Assembly (NCBI RefSeq): GCF_003058195.1
Contig: NZ_QBUH01000002.1
Span: forward strand, 1 to 64,000
Direction: 5' to 3'
From: Elizabethkingia sp. YR214
GTDB taxonomy: Bacteria > Bacteroidota > Bacteroidia > Flavobacteriales > Weeksellaceae
DNA: 64,000 nucleotides
The translations under genes were made by a program, and so were the position numbers. Of the stretch, positions 53,653-62,919 are shown piece after piece. Below the pieces are notes generated by a model that ran no database searches, was not told where the DNA came from, and was given only the letters and a program-made list of their open reading frames with translations. Positions within the stretch are counted from its first letter, which is position 1. Each line of letters opens with the position of its first letter.

Positions 53653-54219
53653 CTAAAAAGAAACTTGCTTTCTGATGCGGCTCAGGTGGCGCTGGGTTAT
53701 TCCCAGATAGGAAGCAAGATATTGCAAAGGGATTTCCCGTACAAATTGCGGATGATTGTTCAGAAGAGAGGTATAGCGATACAGAGCTGTTTCTTTCTGA
53801 AGCTGGAATACCCGGTTTTCAAGTTCCAGGTATTGCTGTTCAGCTATTATTTTCAGAAACATTGTCCATTTAGGGTTTTGGGCTTCCAGTTCGTCTATCA
53901 TATTTTTTTGTATAACGAGTAAGGTTACGGGAGTAATTGCCTGCATACTTTCGGTACTCGGATTTCCGGTTATAAAAGAAGAGTAGGCTGCCAGCATATC
54001 TTTAGGAAACCGGAAGCAATATGTTGTATCGTTACCGTCAGCAGAAGTGTAATAGGATCTGAAAATCCCGGATTCTATAAAAGCAACTTCATTATTTTTT
54101 TCATGCTCCTTTACAAAGAAATCACCCTTATCCAGTTTTCTGGTTTCGAACAACCGAACGACTGTGGCAATTTCCTCAGAAGTAAAAATACCAAAGCTGC
54201 TAAAATATTCTGTAATCAC
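53653..54219 (-). CDS. Crp/Fnr family regulator
   Basis: 188 residues from a GTG start (GTG-ATT-ACA-GAA), adjacent to the esterase stop at 54222. Cyclic-nucleotide-binding-like N-terminal domain (GIFRSYYTSADGNDTTYCFRFPKDMLAAYSS), linking helix and a helix-turn-helix near the end (LQYLASYLGITQRHLSRIRKQ). No iron-sulfur Cys set is visible. Proteins of this Bacteroidota subgroup usually do not bind cAMP; the effector is unknown. Confidence 0.9.
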   Translation of the reverse strand: MITEYFSSFGIFTSEEIATVVRLFETRKLDKGDFFVKEHEKNNEVAFIESGIFRSYYTSADGNDTTYCFRFPKDMLAAYSSFITGNPSTESMQAITPVTLLVIQKNMIDELEAQNPKWTMFLKIIAEQQYLELENRVFQLQKETALYRYTSLLNNHPQFVREIPLQYLASYLGITQRHLSRIRKQVSF

Positions 54220-54221
54220 TA

Positions 54222-55088
54222 TTATTTGGAATATGCTGACTTTGGATAAAGCTTTTTAAACCCATTGTATACGCCCTGATGTATTGCTGTGGAGTGTAAT
54301 TCATCAGGCATATAATCAAAGCTTACTTTTATATTCTTATTAGACTTTAGTATTTTATAAAGCGCTTCAGCTTCATTATACATCCTTACATCTTCCTCTT
54401 TATTTGGAGCACCGATATAAATATTTTTGGTTGTTTTTAATCTGGATTTCAAAAAGCTGTCAGCTTCTTTTAATAATTTTTCTCCACCCCACCACATACT
54501 TGGGCTAATGATGATGTACTGATTAAACATTTCCGGTTCTTTTAGTAATATTTCGGTTGACATCAATCCGGCAAGGGACTCACCAATAATTGTTCTGTTA
54601 TTATTGGCTTTGTATTTTTTCTCAATATAAGGCTGAAGTTCGTTTTTCAAGAAACTGATGTATTTTTCGGAACCACCGTACTGCGGAAAGCTTTCCTTTT
54701 TAAAACCTTCTTTTTCCAGGAAGTTAAGATTGGGAACAGCGTAAGTAAAGTCTCTTCTTCTGTTGGTGTTTTCTATGCCAACAACGATAGATCTTGGAAA
54801 ACGCTCCACCCATGGTTGTGTATTATAGCGTACAATCCCTGCAATATGGAAAAAATCTTCTTCCACACCGCCATCCAGAATATAGATGACCGGATATTTT
54901 GTAGCATCAGTCGGGTTAAACTCTTCAGGCAGGTAAATATTGATATTTCGGTCTTCTTTCAGTATATCGGAATGAAAAACTTCACTATTGCCGAATACTA
55001 AAGGCTTGGTATTGTTTTGTGAAAACAGGGGAGAAGCGATAGTCAGAGCTACCAGCATAAAAAAAGTCCTGTAGCGTGTAAGTGCCAT
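54222..55088 (-). CDS. Secreted esterase, alpha/beta hydrolase
   Basis: 288 residues with a signal peptide (ending SPLFSQ). The fold resembles esterase D/enterochelin-esterase-like proteins: YPVIYILDGG, VVGIENTNRRRDFTY, nucleophile IIGESLAG, and the His in DELHSTAIHQG. It may cleave a siderophore, antibiotic or acyl ester in the periplasm. It heads a set with the Crp-type gene. Confidence 0.88.
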   Translation of the reverse strand: MALTRYRTFFMLVALTIASPLFSQNNTKPLVFGNSEVFHSDILKEDRNINIYLPEEFNPTDATKYPVIYILDGGVEEDFFHIAGIVRYNTQPWVERFPRSIVVGIENTNRRRDFTYAVPNLNFLEKEGFKKESFPQYGGSEKYISFLKNELQPYIEKKYKANNNRTIIGESLAGLMSTEILLKEPEMFNQYIIISPSMWWGGEKLLKEADSFLKSRLKTTKNIYIGAPNKEEDVRMYNEAEALYKILKSNKNIKVSFDYMPDELHSTAIHQGVYNGFKKLYPKSAYSK

Positions 55089-55188
55089 GTAATGTTAATT
55101 AGGTTTGTTCGAAATTTAGTTGTTTCCCTTGTATAGGGGAAAAGCTTAACGAAGTTAGTCTTTTTATGGCGATTAACCGCAATGATTT

Positions 55189-55953
55189 TTAATAGGGTAT
55201 TCCGTTCATTCTGGTCAGTACAACAGGTTTTGTATCAGTTATAAGAATTGTATGTTCGTGTTGAGCCATATAACCATCTTTGTTTCCGGTCATTGTCCAG
55301 CCGTCATTTTCTTCTTCAGCATAGGTAGAAGTAGTAGAAATAAAGGTTTCAATAGCAATTACAGTATTTTTTCTAAACCTTCTCTGGTCGTTTCTGTTTC
55401 GATAATTCAGGATTTCATCAGGCTCTTCATGTAAGCTTTTCCCTACACCGTGACCAGCGAGGTTTTTAATTACCCGATAACCTCTTTTTTTGGCTTCGGT
55501 TTCCATTAGGTAACCAATATCGGCGATCTTTACACCACCTTTTATATTGTTGATAGCCTTATTCAGGATATCTTTAGAGGCATCAACCAGTTTCTGATGC
55601 TGATGGATGTCGACACCGATAACAAAAGAAGCTCCATTATCTGCCCAATAACCATTTAGTTCCGCAGATACATCAATATTAATGAGATCTCCTTCCTGTA
55701 AAATTCTGTTTTCTGAAGGAATGCCGTGGCAAAATTCTTGACCGACACTAATACAGGTACATCCCGGGAAATTATAGGTAAGGAGTGGTGCCGATTTAGC
55801 ACCGAAATGGTCCAATATCTTAGCTCCATAATCATCCAGTTCTTTAGTCGACATACCTGCGCGGGCATAGGCTTTCATCTTTTTCAGGGTATAGGCTACA
55901 GCCTCACTTACCTGCTGCATGCCTGTAAGTTCTGTTTCATTGGTAATAGACAT
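55189..55953 (-). CDS. map: Type I methionine aminopeptidase
   Basis: 254 residues. All five metal ligands of MetAP are present: Asp94, Asp105, His168, Glu202 and Glu233, and the substrate His76 in FCHGIP. It removes the initiator Met from new proteins once they are deformylated. The deformylase gene lies 6 bases upstream, so the two steps are encoded together. Such a pair outside the ribosomal operons may be a second copy; the rest of the genome is not visible. Confidence 0.94.
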   Translation of the reverse strand: MSITNETELTGMQQVSEAVAYTLKKMKAYARAGMSTKELDDYGAKILDHFGAKSAPLLTYNFPGCTCISVGQEFCHGIPSENRILQEGDLINIDVSAELNGYWADNGASFVIGVDIHQHQKLVDASKDILNKAINNIKGGVKIADIGYLMETEAKKRGYRVIKNLAGHGVGKSLHEEPDEILNYRNRNDQRRFRKNTVIAIETFISTTSTYAEEENDGWTMTGNKDGYMAQHEHTILITDTKPVVLTRMNGIPY

Positions 55954-55959
55954 AGGTGA

Positions 55960-56541
55960 TTATTTTAAAAATTTGACAGGGTAGTTGCTTTCGGTTTGTC
56001 CGGTTTTGATTTTATGGAGCTTTGTTTCCATTAGCTTTTTGGTAAAAGGTTTTAGATGATCCAGGTAAAGGATACCCTGGGTATGATCGTATTCGTGTTG
56101 TATGGTTCGTGCCGTAGCCCCGCTAAAGCTTCGTTGTTGAGGCTGGAGACTGGCATTAAGATATTCAATAGTAATACCCCATGGTCTTCTCACTTTTTGA
56201 GAAAGCCCCGGAATGCTTAGGCAACCTTCATAATCGTCCCACTGCTCCTCCGAGTAACTTGTAATTTTAGCGTTGATGAATGTTTCGGTAATGCCCTGAT
56301 CCGCAGCGTCAAAATAATTTCTGCGATCTTCATTGTCCATTAGTCCATAGACAGAAGTGCTGTCTACAATAAATAATTGCTTGGCCTGTCCGATTTGTGG
56401 AGCTGCCAATCCACAGCCATTAGCGTTTTGCATAGTTTCCCACATATCCTTTACAAGTTTGTTCAGATCAGGATTTTCGGCTATAGGAGAGCATTTTTGT
56501 TTCAGGATACTATGGCCATATACTAGAATAGGTAAGATCAT
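55960..56541 (-). CDS. def: Peptide deformylase
   Basis: 193 residues. The three family motifs are intact: GCGLAAPQ (~42-49), EGCLS (Cys107) and QHEYDH (His149, Glu150, His153). It removes the formyl group from nascent proteins. It is followed by a methionine aminopeptidase gene. A perfect 18-base palindrome (56541-56558) abuts the start codon and may be an operator, with the Crp-type gene upstream as a possible regulator. Confidence 0.95.
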   Translation of the reverse strand: MILPILVYGHSILKQKCSPIAENPDLNKLVKDMWETMQNANGCGLAAPQIGQAKQLFIVDSTSVYGLMDNEDRRNYFDAADQGITETFINAKITSYSEEQWDDYEGCLSIPGLSQKVRRPWGITIEYLNASLQPQQRSFSGATARTIQHEYDHTQGILYLDHLKPFTKKLMETKLHKIKTGQTESNYPVKFLK

Positions 56542-56558
56542 TGTAAAAATTTTTACAA
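56541..56558. promoter_or_regulatory. Perfect 18-bp palindrome at the deformylase start
   Basis: TTGTAAAAATTTTTACAA: the 9-base arms are exact reverse complements with no spacer. It directly precedes and touches the start codon of the deformylase gene, where a bound protein would block initiation. A Crp-type gene ends 47 bases away. It is too AT-rich to assign to a known regulator. Confidence 0.5.
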
Positions 56559-56604
56559 AGTTCTTGCGACCTGATTACACAGGCAATGAACAAATGATAA
56601 GTAA

Positions 56605-57177
56605 TTAAAAGATCTGGCGGCGAATTCTGCTTAAACCCTGTGGTGTTGTACCAATATAAGAAGCAATATATTTTAGCGGGATATACTTCAAAACATCAGG
56701 TTCTTCTTTAAAGAGGTTCAGGTACCTTTCTTTTATGTTGTATTTCAGTAAAGAAAGTTCGCGTTTACTTTTTGTCAGAAATAATTTTTCTGAGGCCAGG
56801 CGGCCAATATAGTTGCCCACTTTTGTTTCCATGTACACACGCTGAAGATTGTGATGAGAAATCTGCCAGATTACAGTTTTGGTTAGTGCCTGTACTTCAT
56901 ATTGAGAAGGAGTACGGGTTAGAAAAGAATCATAAGCGCAGGTAAGCTCTTTGTCGAAGCTAAAATTAAAAGTCAATTCATCCTCTTCTTCCTCTTCCGG
57001 AATATAGAAACGCACAATACCAGATTCTATAAAAGACAAATAGTTTTCTGTTTCACCCTGCTGGGTGATAATTTCGTTTTTAGTCACTACTTTACGCTCG
57101 AAATGTGATGCAATAAAATCCCATTCCGATTCCTGAAGTTCAACTATCTGTTCGTAATATTCTTTTAAGAAACCCAT
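56605..57177 (-). CDS. Crp/Fnr family regulator
   Basis: 190 residues. N-terminal cyclic-nucleotide-binding-like domain (NYLSFIESGIVRFYIPEEEEEDELTFNFSF; an acidic loop EEEEEDE is unusual), C-terminal helix-turn-helix with the recognition helix IGTTPQGLSRIRRQ. No Cys set for an iron-sulfur cluster. It precedes the deformylase gene on the same strand. A -7 element at 57215-57222 gives it its own promoter. Effector unknown. Confidence 0.9.
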   Translation of the reverse strand: MGFLKEYYEQIVELQESEWDFIASHFERKVVTKNEIITQQGETENYLSFIESGIVRFYIPEEEEEDELTFNFSFDKELTCAYDSFLTRTPSQYEVQALTKTVIWQISHHNLQRVYMETKVGNYIGRLASEKLFLTKSKRELSLLKYNIKERYLNLFKEEPDVLKYIPLKYIASYIGTTPQGLSRIRRQIF

Positions 57178-57214
57178 AATGCATTTGTGTTTTTAGCCTT
57201 GCGGAAACTTTATG

Positions 57215-57222
57215 CAAAGATA
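57215..57222 (-). promoter_or_regulatory. -7 element of the Crp/Fnr gene
   Basis: TATCTTTG on the minus strand, 37 bases before the ATG at 57177, matches TAnnTTTG. Confidence 0.45.
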
Positions 57223-57300
57223 GTCAATAAAGAGAGAAGGAAGATAAATATTGGTCAATTGTATTGATAGACAATGATCTATGAGTAATGGTGAATGATA

Positions 57301-57339
57301 AGCACTAAGTTATAAGCTATAAGCAGGTAACTTAGTGCT
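57301..57339. terminator. Hairpin after the aldo/keto reductase gene
   Basis: AGCACTAAGTTA (57301-57312) pairs perfectly with TAACTTAGTGCT (57328-57339), 15-base loop. No strong T-run on the minus strand, so termination strength is unsure. The loop (AAGCTATAAG) repeats parts of the arms. Confidence 0.55.
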
Positions 57340-57351
57340 CATTTATTTTAA

Positions 57352-58191
57352 TTAAAAAGGAACATGATCCGGATTTAAACCAGAGAAGCCAATTTCTTCC
57401 ATTCCGGCAATTATTTTCATATCCTCATCTGAAATATTAAAATGATCTACATTCAGATTGCTTTTAATATTGGCAGGTGTTACAGACTTTGGAAGTGGTA
57501 GAACAGCATTCTGTAAACAGAACTTCAAACACAATTGTGCCACACTAGCCTGATATTTTTCTGCAATACTTTTAAGAAGTTCGTTATCCAGAAGTCTTCC
57601 TGAGCCAATAGGACTCCAGGCTTCTACAAGGATTTCATTGTTTTTGCAGTAGTTAACAACATCATTCTGAAGATATCCCGGATGATATTCAATTTGGTTA
57701 ACCATCGGATTTATTTTTGCTGTTTCTTTTAGGGCTTCAAGATGATGTGTTAAGAAGTTACATACACCAATAGATTTTGCTCTTCCGGAGGTATAAAGAT
57801 CTTCCAGTGCTCGCCATGTTTCGGCATTTAGTACTTTCCAGTTGTCGAACTGAGAGGCAACCGCCGGCCAGTGAATAAGATACAAATCGACATAATCAGT
57901 TTGTAATAACTCGAGTGATTTTTCGAATGCAGCCATTGTTTCGTTATAGCCACGGTCGCTATTCCATACTTTTGTGGTCAGGAATATCTCTTCGCGGGCT
58001 ATACCGCTTGCTTTTATGCCATCGCCAACACTTTTCTCATTTTCATAAATCTTAGCTGTATCTACGTGTCTGTAGCCATTTTCAAGAGCAGACAATACAG
58101 CATTTTTAGCGTCATCACCTTCAGGTATCTGCCAGGTTCCGAATCCTATTGCAGGTATTGGTAAGCCATTGTTAAGCATGAAATCTTTCAT
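57352..58191 (-). CDS. Aldo/keto reductase
   Basis: 279 residues. Catalytic set Asp44, Tyr49, Lys74, His107; GYRHVDTAKIYENEKSVGDG and VCNFLTHHLEAL follow the AKR5-like 2,5-diketo-gluconate-reductase pattern. It reduces aldehydes or ketones with NADPH. Single gene. Confidence 0.94.
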   Translation of the reverse strand: MKDFMLNNGLPIPAIGFGTWQIPEGDDAKNAVLSALENGYRHVDTAKIYENEKSVGDGIKASGIAREEIFLTTKVWNSDRGYNETMAAFEKSLELLQTDYVDLYLIHWPAVASQFDNWKVLNAETWRALEDLYTSGRAKSIGVCNFLTHHLEALKETAKINPMVNQIEYHPGYLQNDVVNYCKNNEILVEAWSPIGSGRLLDNELLKSIAEKYQASVAQLCLKFCLQNAVLPLPKSVTPANIKSNLNVDHFNISDEDMKIIAGMEEIGFSGLNPDHVPF

Positions 58192-58218
58192 TTTATAAAA
58201 TTTTGTTTAATTTTTTAT

Positions 58219-60993
58219 TTAGTTATTTTTCAAATATTCCCTTAGTACATACTGCAAAATACCCTGATGTCTGTAGTATTCAATTTCTATAGCAGAGTCC
58301 AGTCGGGCTTTTGCTTTAAAGTCTGTTTCCTTACCGGAAGGATGCACTGCTTTTACATCCAGTATTTTATGGGGTGTAAGGTTTTCTGCAAGACCGGATA
58401 TACTGTAGGTTTCTGTACCATCCAGACCAAGAGATTCAGCATTTTGTCCTTCTGTGAATACAAGTGGGGCAACACCCATACCTACCAGGTTACTTCTGTG
58501 GATACGTTCGAAGCTTTCCGCAATTACCGCACGAACACCCAACAGGAAGGTTCCTTTTGCTGCCCAGTCGCGGGAAGAGCCTGATCCATATTCTTTTCCA
58601 GCAAGAATAATCAGTGGGGTATGATCCTTTTCATAAGCCATTGCAGTATCGAATACTGTTTTTACTTCATTAGTAGGGAAGTAACGGCTAAAGCCACCTT
58701 CTTTATCGGCAATTTTATTTTTAATTCTTACGTTGGCAAAGGTTCCGCGCATCATAACCTCATGATTTCCTCTTCTGGATCCGTAAGAGTTGAAGTCTTC
58801 TTTGTTTACATTACTGTTTTTCAGATACGTACCTGCTGCGGAGTCTTCTTTAAAAGAACCTGCAGGAGAGATGTGGTCGGTAGTTACGGAATCACCTAAG
58901 TATAATAATACCCTGGCATCTTTGATATCAGTTACCGGATCAGGATCTGCACTAATGTTCTCAAAGAAAGGAGCTTCTTTGATGTAAGTAGAATTTTGAT
59001 CCCATTCGAAATTCTGATCTAAATTTACTTCCAGATTCTGCCAGTCTTCAGAACCATCAAAGATAACATCGTATACCTCTTTGAAATCGCCCTGTTTCAA
59101 ACATTCATTTATTGTTTCCTGAATTTCTTCGCGGGTAGGCCAGATATCTTTCAGGTACACAGGCTCACCATTAGGATCGTATTGCAGAGGTTCTGTGGTA
59201 AGGTCTATATCAACATGCCCTGTTAGTGCATAAGCAACAACGAGCATAGGAGACATCAGAAAGTTCATTTTTACCTGTGGATGGACCCTAGCTTCAAAGT
59301 TCCGGTTTCCGGAAAGTACTGAGGCAACAACAAGTTCACCTTTGTCCACGGCAGTAGCAATAGCGGGAGGTAATGGTCCCGAGTTCCCGATACAGGATGT
59401 ACAGCCATAACCTACAGTATGAAAGCGAAGTGCTTCCAAATCAGTATTCAGTCCTGAACGTTCCAAATACTTGGTTACAACTTTAGAACCTGGTGCCAGA
59501 GATGTCTTTACCCATGGCTTTGTTCTTAGTCCTTTCTCTATAGCATTTCTGGCAAGCAGTCCCGCACCTACCATTACAGCAGGGTTGGATGTATTGGTAC
59601 AACTGGTAATAGCTGCAATAACAATACTACCATCACTTAATACAAATTCAGAGTTATTTTGTTTTATTCTTACTGTATGCAGGGTATCCTGAATAACCTC
59701 GGAATGGCTTTGTCCTTCTATAGGAACTTTACCAAAAGTAAATTCTGTTCCCGAGCCACCGTCGGATAACCAGGCATATTCTGTTCTTTTAGAAATAGGC
59801 TCGTAGTCACGATGGTGTTCATCTTTTAGTACTTCAGAGAATTTATGGCTGAGGTCTTTTACCAGAATCTTATCCTGTGGACGCTTAGGACCGGAGACTG
59901 TTGGCTCCAGAGTATTTAGGTCCAGTTCTACTACGGAGGAATACAGGATATTTTCTTTTCCGGTTCTCCATAACAGGTTTTCTTTACAATATTCTTCCAC
60001 TATTTTAATCTGCTCCGGGGATCGGTTAGTAGCGTGCATATATTCCAATGTACGATCATCAATAGGGAAGTAGGTTACAGTACAACCAAACTCCGGGGAC
60101 ATATTAGAAATTGTAGCACGGTCTGTTACCGTCAGGTTATCCAATCCGTCTCCAAAGACTTCTACAAATTTCCCAACCACTCCCTTGTCTCTCAGGATAC
60201 GCGTAATAGACAATACCATATCGGTAGCTGTACAGTGTGGCGGGATCTTACCAGTAAGCTTCAAACCTACAACTTCCGGACAGGTGAAAAATATTGGCTG
60301 TCCCAGCATAGCGGCTTCGGCTTCTATACCACCGACACCCCAAGCAATTACACCAATTCCGTTTACCATAGGTGTGTGCGAATCGGTTCCGACCAAAGTG
60401 TCCGGGATTAACCAGCCTTCTCTGTCAATAACTCCTTTGGCCAGATATTCGAGGTTTACCTGGTGACAGATTCCCATACCCGGTGGAACAACGGTAAAGT
60501 TATTCAGGCCTTTCTGTGCCCATTTCAGGAGTTCATAGCGTTCCTTATTTCTGTCAAATTCTAAAGTAACGTTTTTATCATAAGAGTAATCTGTACCAAA
60601 ATAATCGACCTGTACTGAGTGGTCTATAACCAGATCTACAGGAATTGCAGGGTTTATCTTTTGCCCATCTTTTCCCTGACGTACAAATTCTGCGCGCAGG
60701 GAAGCCATATCTACTACTGCGGGAACACCCGTGAAATCCTGCATTAGGATTCTGGCAGGCTTAAACGGTATATCCTTATCTACCGGGGCAGGAGTCCATT
60801 GCAGAAGTGTATCAACATGTTCGTCTGTTATGCTGAAACCATCGTAGTTCCTCAGGACATTTTCCAGAAGAATACGAATACTGAAAGGAAGATGATCGAC
60901 TCCTTTTTCCGAAAGATTTTTTAAAGAACTGTAATGGTAGTTTTTACCGTTTACAGATAACTCCTGTACCGATTTAGCTTTTGGGGTATTCAT
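58219..60993 (-). CDS. acnA: Aconitate hydratase
   Basis: 924 residues, the normal size for AcnA/IRP-type aconitase. Cluster Cys are visible in TSCTNTSNP and the pair GYGCTSCIGNSG. Converts citrate to isocitrate in the citric-acid cycle. ATG start is clear (MNTPKAKSVQEL). The flanking gap 60994-61296 carries the first copies of the intergenic repeat. Confidence 0.97.
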   Translation of the reverse strand: MNTPKAKSVQELSVNGKNYHYSSLKNLSEKGVDHLPFSIRILLENVLRNYDGFSITDEHVDTLLQWTPAPVDKDIPFKPARILMQDFTGVPAVVDMASLRAEFVRQGKDGQKINPAIPVDLVIDHSVQVDYFGTDYSYDKNVTLEFDRNKERYELLKWAQKGLNNFTVVPPGMGICHQVNLEYLAKGVIDREGWLIPDTLVGTDSHTPMVNGIGVIAWGVGGIEAEAAMLGQPIFFTCPEVVGLKLTGKIPPHCTATDMVLSITRILRDKGVVGKFVEVFGDGLDNLTVTDRATISNMSPEFGCTVTYFPIDDRTLEYMHATNRSPEQIKIVEEYCKENLLWRTGKENILYSSVVELDLNTLEPTVSGPKRPQDKILVKDLSHKFSEVLKDEHHRDYEPISKRTEYAWLSDGGSGTEFTFGKVPIEGQSHSEVIQDTLHTVRIKQNNSEFVLSDGSIVIAAITSCTNTSNPAVMVGAGLLARNAIEKGLRTKPWVKTSLAPGSKVVTKYLERSGLNTDLEALRFHTVGYGCTSCIGNSGPLPPAIATAVDKGELVVASVLSGNRNFEARVHPQVKMNFLMSPMLVVAYALTGHVDIDLTTEPLQYDPNGEPVYLKDIWPTREEIQETINECLKQGDFKEVYDVIFDGSEDWQNLEVNLDQNFEWDQNSTYIKEAPFFENISADPDPVTDIKDARVLLYLGDSVTTDHISPAGSFKEDSAAGTYLKNSNVNKEDFNSYGSRRGNHEVMMRGTFANVRIKNKIADKEGGFSRYFPTNEVKTVFDTAMAYEKDHTPLIILAGKEYGSGSSRDWAAKGTFLLGVRAVIAESFERIHRSNLVGMGVAPLVFTEGQNAESLGLDGTETYSISGLAENLTPHKILDVKAVHPSGKETDFKAKARLDSAIEIEYYRHQGILQYVLREYLKNN

Positions 60994-61145
60994 AAAGATG
61001 CGATTTTATGTGAACACCTAATTTACCGCTAAAAAAGAAAAAGTAAGCTAATATTATGATAGATTAACATGAATATTAACATTAAGAATGACTATTTGGA
61101 GAGCAATGTGAATGTGTGAATTTGTTAAATCGTGTAACCGTCAAA

Positions 61146-61290
61146 TCGTAAATTTGATTATATGGTTAGACAGTTTTACAAAGATTAATCAATATGTCAA
61201 TGGGTGAGTATGTGAATATGCTAAACCGTGTATCGTAAATTTGTTTATACGATTAAACGATTAAACAGTTTTGCAACTAATTACTCAAAC
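61146..61290. repeat. Intergenic repeat, copy A (two modules)
   Basis: Starts TCGTAAATTTG at 61146 and again at 61233, each followed by a variant of TTATACGATTAAACAGTTTTACAA. The 38 bases 61170-61207 are identical to 62946-62983. It fills most of the 303-base gap between the aconitase and small membrane-protein genes; no gene is seen there. Confidence 0.7.
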
Positions 61291-61296
61291 TATAGG

Positions 61297-61803
61297 TTAT
61301 TTTTCAAAATAGGCAGCAATGTTTTTTCTGTATATGATAAGTACAAATCCCAGAAAAACATTAAGAGCACTACTGAGCAGAGTAAAATTATTACCAATCT
61401 CGGGTAATGGAATAGTAGAATGGTCTAATTTTACTTTATAATAGGCAGACGCTATGAATCTGGTAATATTACTAATTACCAGATAGCCTCCAATTATAAA
61501 TAGTCCAACTGTTATAAGATTTCTGGAACTTATATTTTGAATATTAAAGCTCTCATTATCGAAGTTTTTATCCAGTTTAAAAAGATCAATTATTTTATCC
61601 GGATTTTTAATTAGAAAATATAGAATTCCAAAACATATGAATATGATAAGAATTATATATAATAATGCTCCTATTATTTCTAAAGAATCGGAATTAAGGA
61701 AAGCTATTGATATCTGAGAGGGAAGAAAAGAAAACAATGTTTGTATAAAGAAATACAAACCAACAATTTTTATTAATACCCTGAAAAAATCTTTATAGGT
61801 CAT
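61297..61803 (-). CDS. Small membrane protein of unknown function
   Basis: 168 residues with four membrane segments (~8-28, ~45-63, ~95-115, ~145-160) and a charged cytoplasmic loop (KNPDKIIDLFKLDKNFDNESF). No family recognised. It lies between two copies of the intergenic repeat. Confidence 0.7.
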   Translation of the reverse strand: MTYKDFFRVLIKIVGLYFFIQTLFSFLPSQISIAFLNSDSLEIIGALLYIILIIFICFGILYFLIKNPDKIIDLFKLDKNFDNESFNIQNISSRNLITVGLFIIGGYLVISNITRFIASAYYKVKLDHSTIPLPEIGNNFTLLSSALNVFLGFVLIIYRKNIAAYFEK

Positions 61804-61849
61804 ATAGTTAGAGTATGAAATTAGTGTAACAATCTAATAATGTGTCAAT

Positions 61850-61930
61850 AGGTAAATGTGCCAATTCGCGTAATCGTAAATTTGCTTATAAGGTTCCACG
61901 ATTTAAACAATTGCACAGTTTCACAACTAA
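61850..61930. repeat. Intergenic repeat, copy C (one module)
   Basis: TCGTAAATTTG at 61874, continuing CTTATAAGGTTCCACGATTTAAACAATTGCACAGTTTCACAACTAA in pieces; a more diverged copy of the modules at 61146 and 62924. It overlaps the first bases downstream of the beta-lactamase gene. Confidence 0.6.
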
Positions 61931-61931
61931 A

Positions 61932-62825
61932 TTATTTCTTATTAATGTAATAATCGTATGCTGCTCTTCCGATATCAGAGATGATTTTTTCAGAATCATC
62001 AAAGCTCTCATAAGTATTGTGAACGAAGACAGCAATATAAATCTTCTTCTTGCCCGGCAATTCTATTATTCCGTAGTCGTTAATAGCTCCGGTCATCCCT
62101 TCTTTATTGGTAAATGAAGTTCCGGTTCTGTGGGCAATTTTTACTCCGGTCGGGAGGTTGCCTTTCAGTCGTTTTTTGCCACTTACATTGTTCAGCATGG
62201 CATTGTATAACCATTGTGTATGGGCTTTGTTTAGTATCTTACCATTACTAAATTCTTGCAGTAACAGAGTCGCAGAATTAGGTGTAATTTTATTGATGAA
62301 CTGAGAATCCCAGTCTTTATGCATTCCTTCCTCATCATTCTTTATGATAAAACTGCTGCTGTCTATAAATTCCTGTACAGTTTCCGGACCACCAATTAAT
62401 CTGATAAGAATATCTGTAAGGTTATTATCACTATAGGAGACTGTCCATTTCAAAGCTTCTTCTAAAGTTATTGAGATATTTCCTGCCGGATATTTTTCTT
62501 TGAAGGGACTCCATGTATCATCCAGAAGTTCTTCTTTTTTGATAAAAAGTTTCTGAGCCATGGAAAGTTTTCCTTTTTCTACTTCATGGAGAACAGCGAG
62601 GGCTAAGGGAAACTTAACCGTACTTAGCATTGGCAACATCTGGTCTGCATTTATTCCGGTCACTTCTTTTTCATCAGGGCTCATTACAGAGATCCCGACA
62701 GTTGCCTTTTTGCCGGAAATAATAGATTCTAAGGTTTTCTTTAATTGGGAATTTTCTCGGGTTTGAGAAAAAACAGACATTGACAGGAATAATGCAACAA
62801 TGCACAGAATAGCTCTTTTAGCCAT
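61932..62825 (-). CDS. blaCME: Class A beta-lactamase, CME-like
   Basis: 297 residues from ATG 62825; the upstream TTG at 62882 gives no better signal peptide. Signal peptide residues 1-~20 (SVFSQ). Catalytic motifs: Ser68-Thr-Val-Lys71 (SxxK), Ser132-Asp-Asn134 (SDN) and, in place of the usual KTG, Arg233-Thr-Gly235 (HRTGTS). The Glu of the omega loop is in NDEEGMHKD (~165-166). The sequence belongs to the A2 group with CME, PER and VEB, expected to hydrolyse penicillins and cephalosporins in the periplasm; subtype was assigned by eye. No mobile element surrounds it, as expected for an intrinsic gene. Confidence 0.9.
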   Translation of the reverse strand: MAKRAILCIVALFLSMSVFSQTRENSQLKKTLESIISGKKATVGISVMSPDEKEVTGINADQMLPMLSTVKFPLALAVLHEVEKGKLSMAQKLFIKKEELLDDTWSPFKEKYPAGNISITLEEALKWTVSYSDNNLTDILIRLIGGPETVQEFIDSSSFIIKNDEEGMHKDWDSQFINKITPNSATLLLQEFSNGKILNKAHTQWLYNAMLNNVSGKKRLKGNLPTGVKIAHRTGTSFTNKEGMTGAINDYGIIELPGKKKIYIAVFVHNTYESFDDSEKIISDIGRAAYDYYINKK

Positions 62826-62919
62826 AAATAATGATAAGGTATTAACTAATTTTTCGGGTCTAAAATAACTATAAAAACTCAAACCAAAAAAATAATCACA
62901 GAAAAGGGATGTAGGTGTT

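Noticed and set aside
61932-62825. Possible acquired resistance gene on a mobile element
   Set aside because: No transposase, integron or inverted repeats of an insertion sequence flank it; CME-type enzymes are known as intrinsic in this group.
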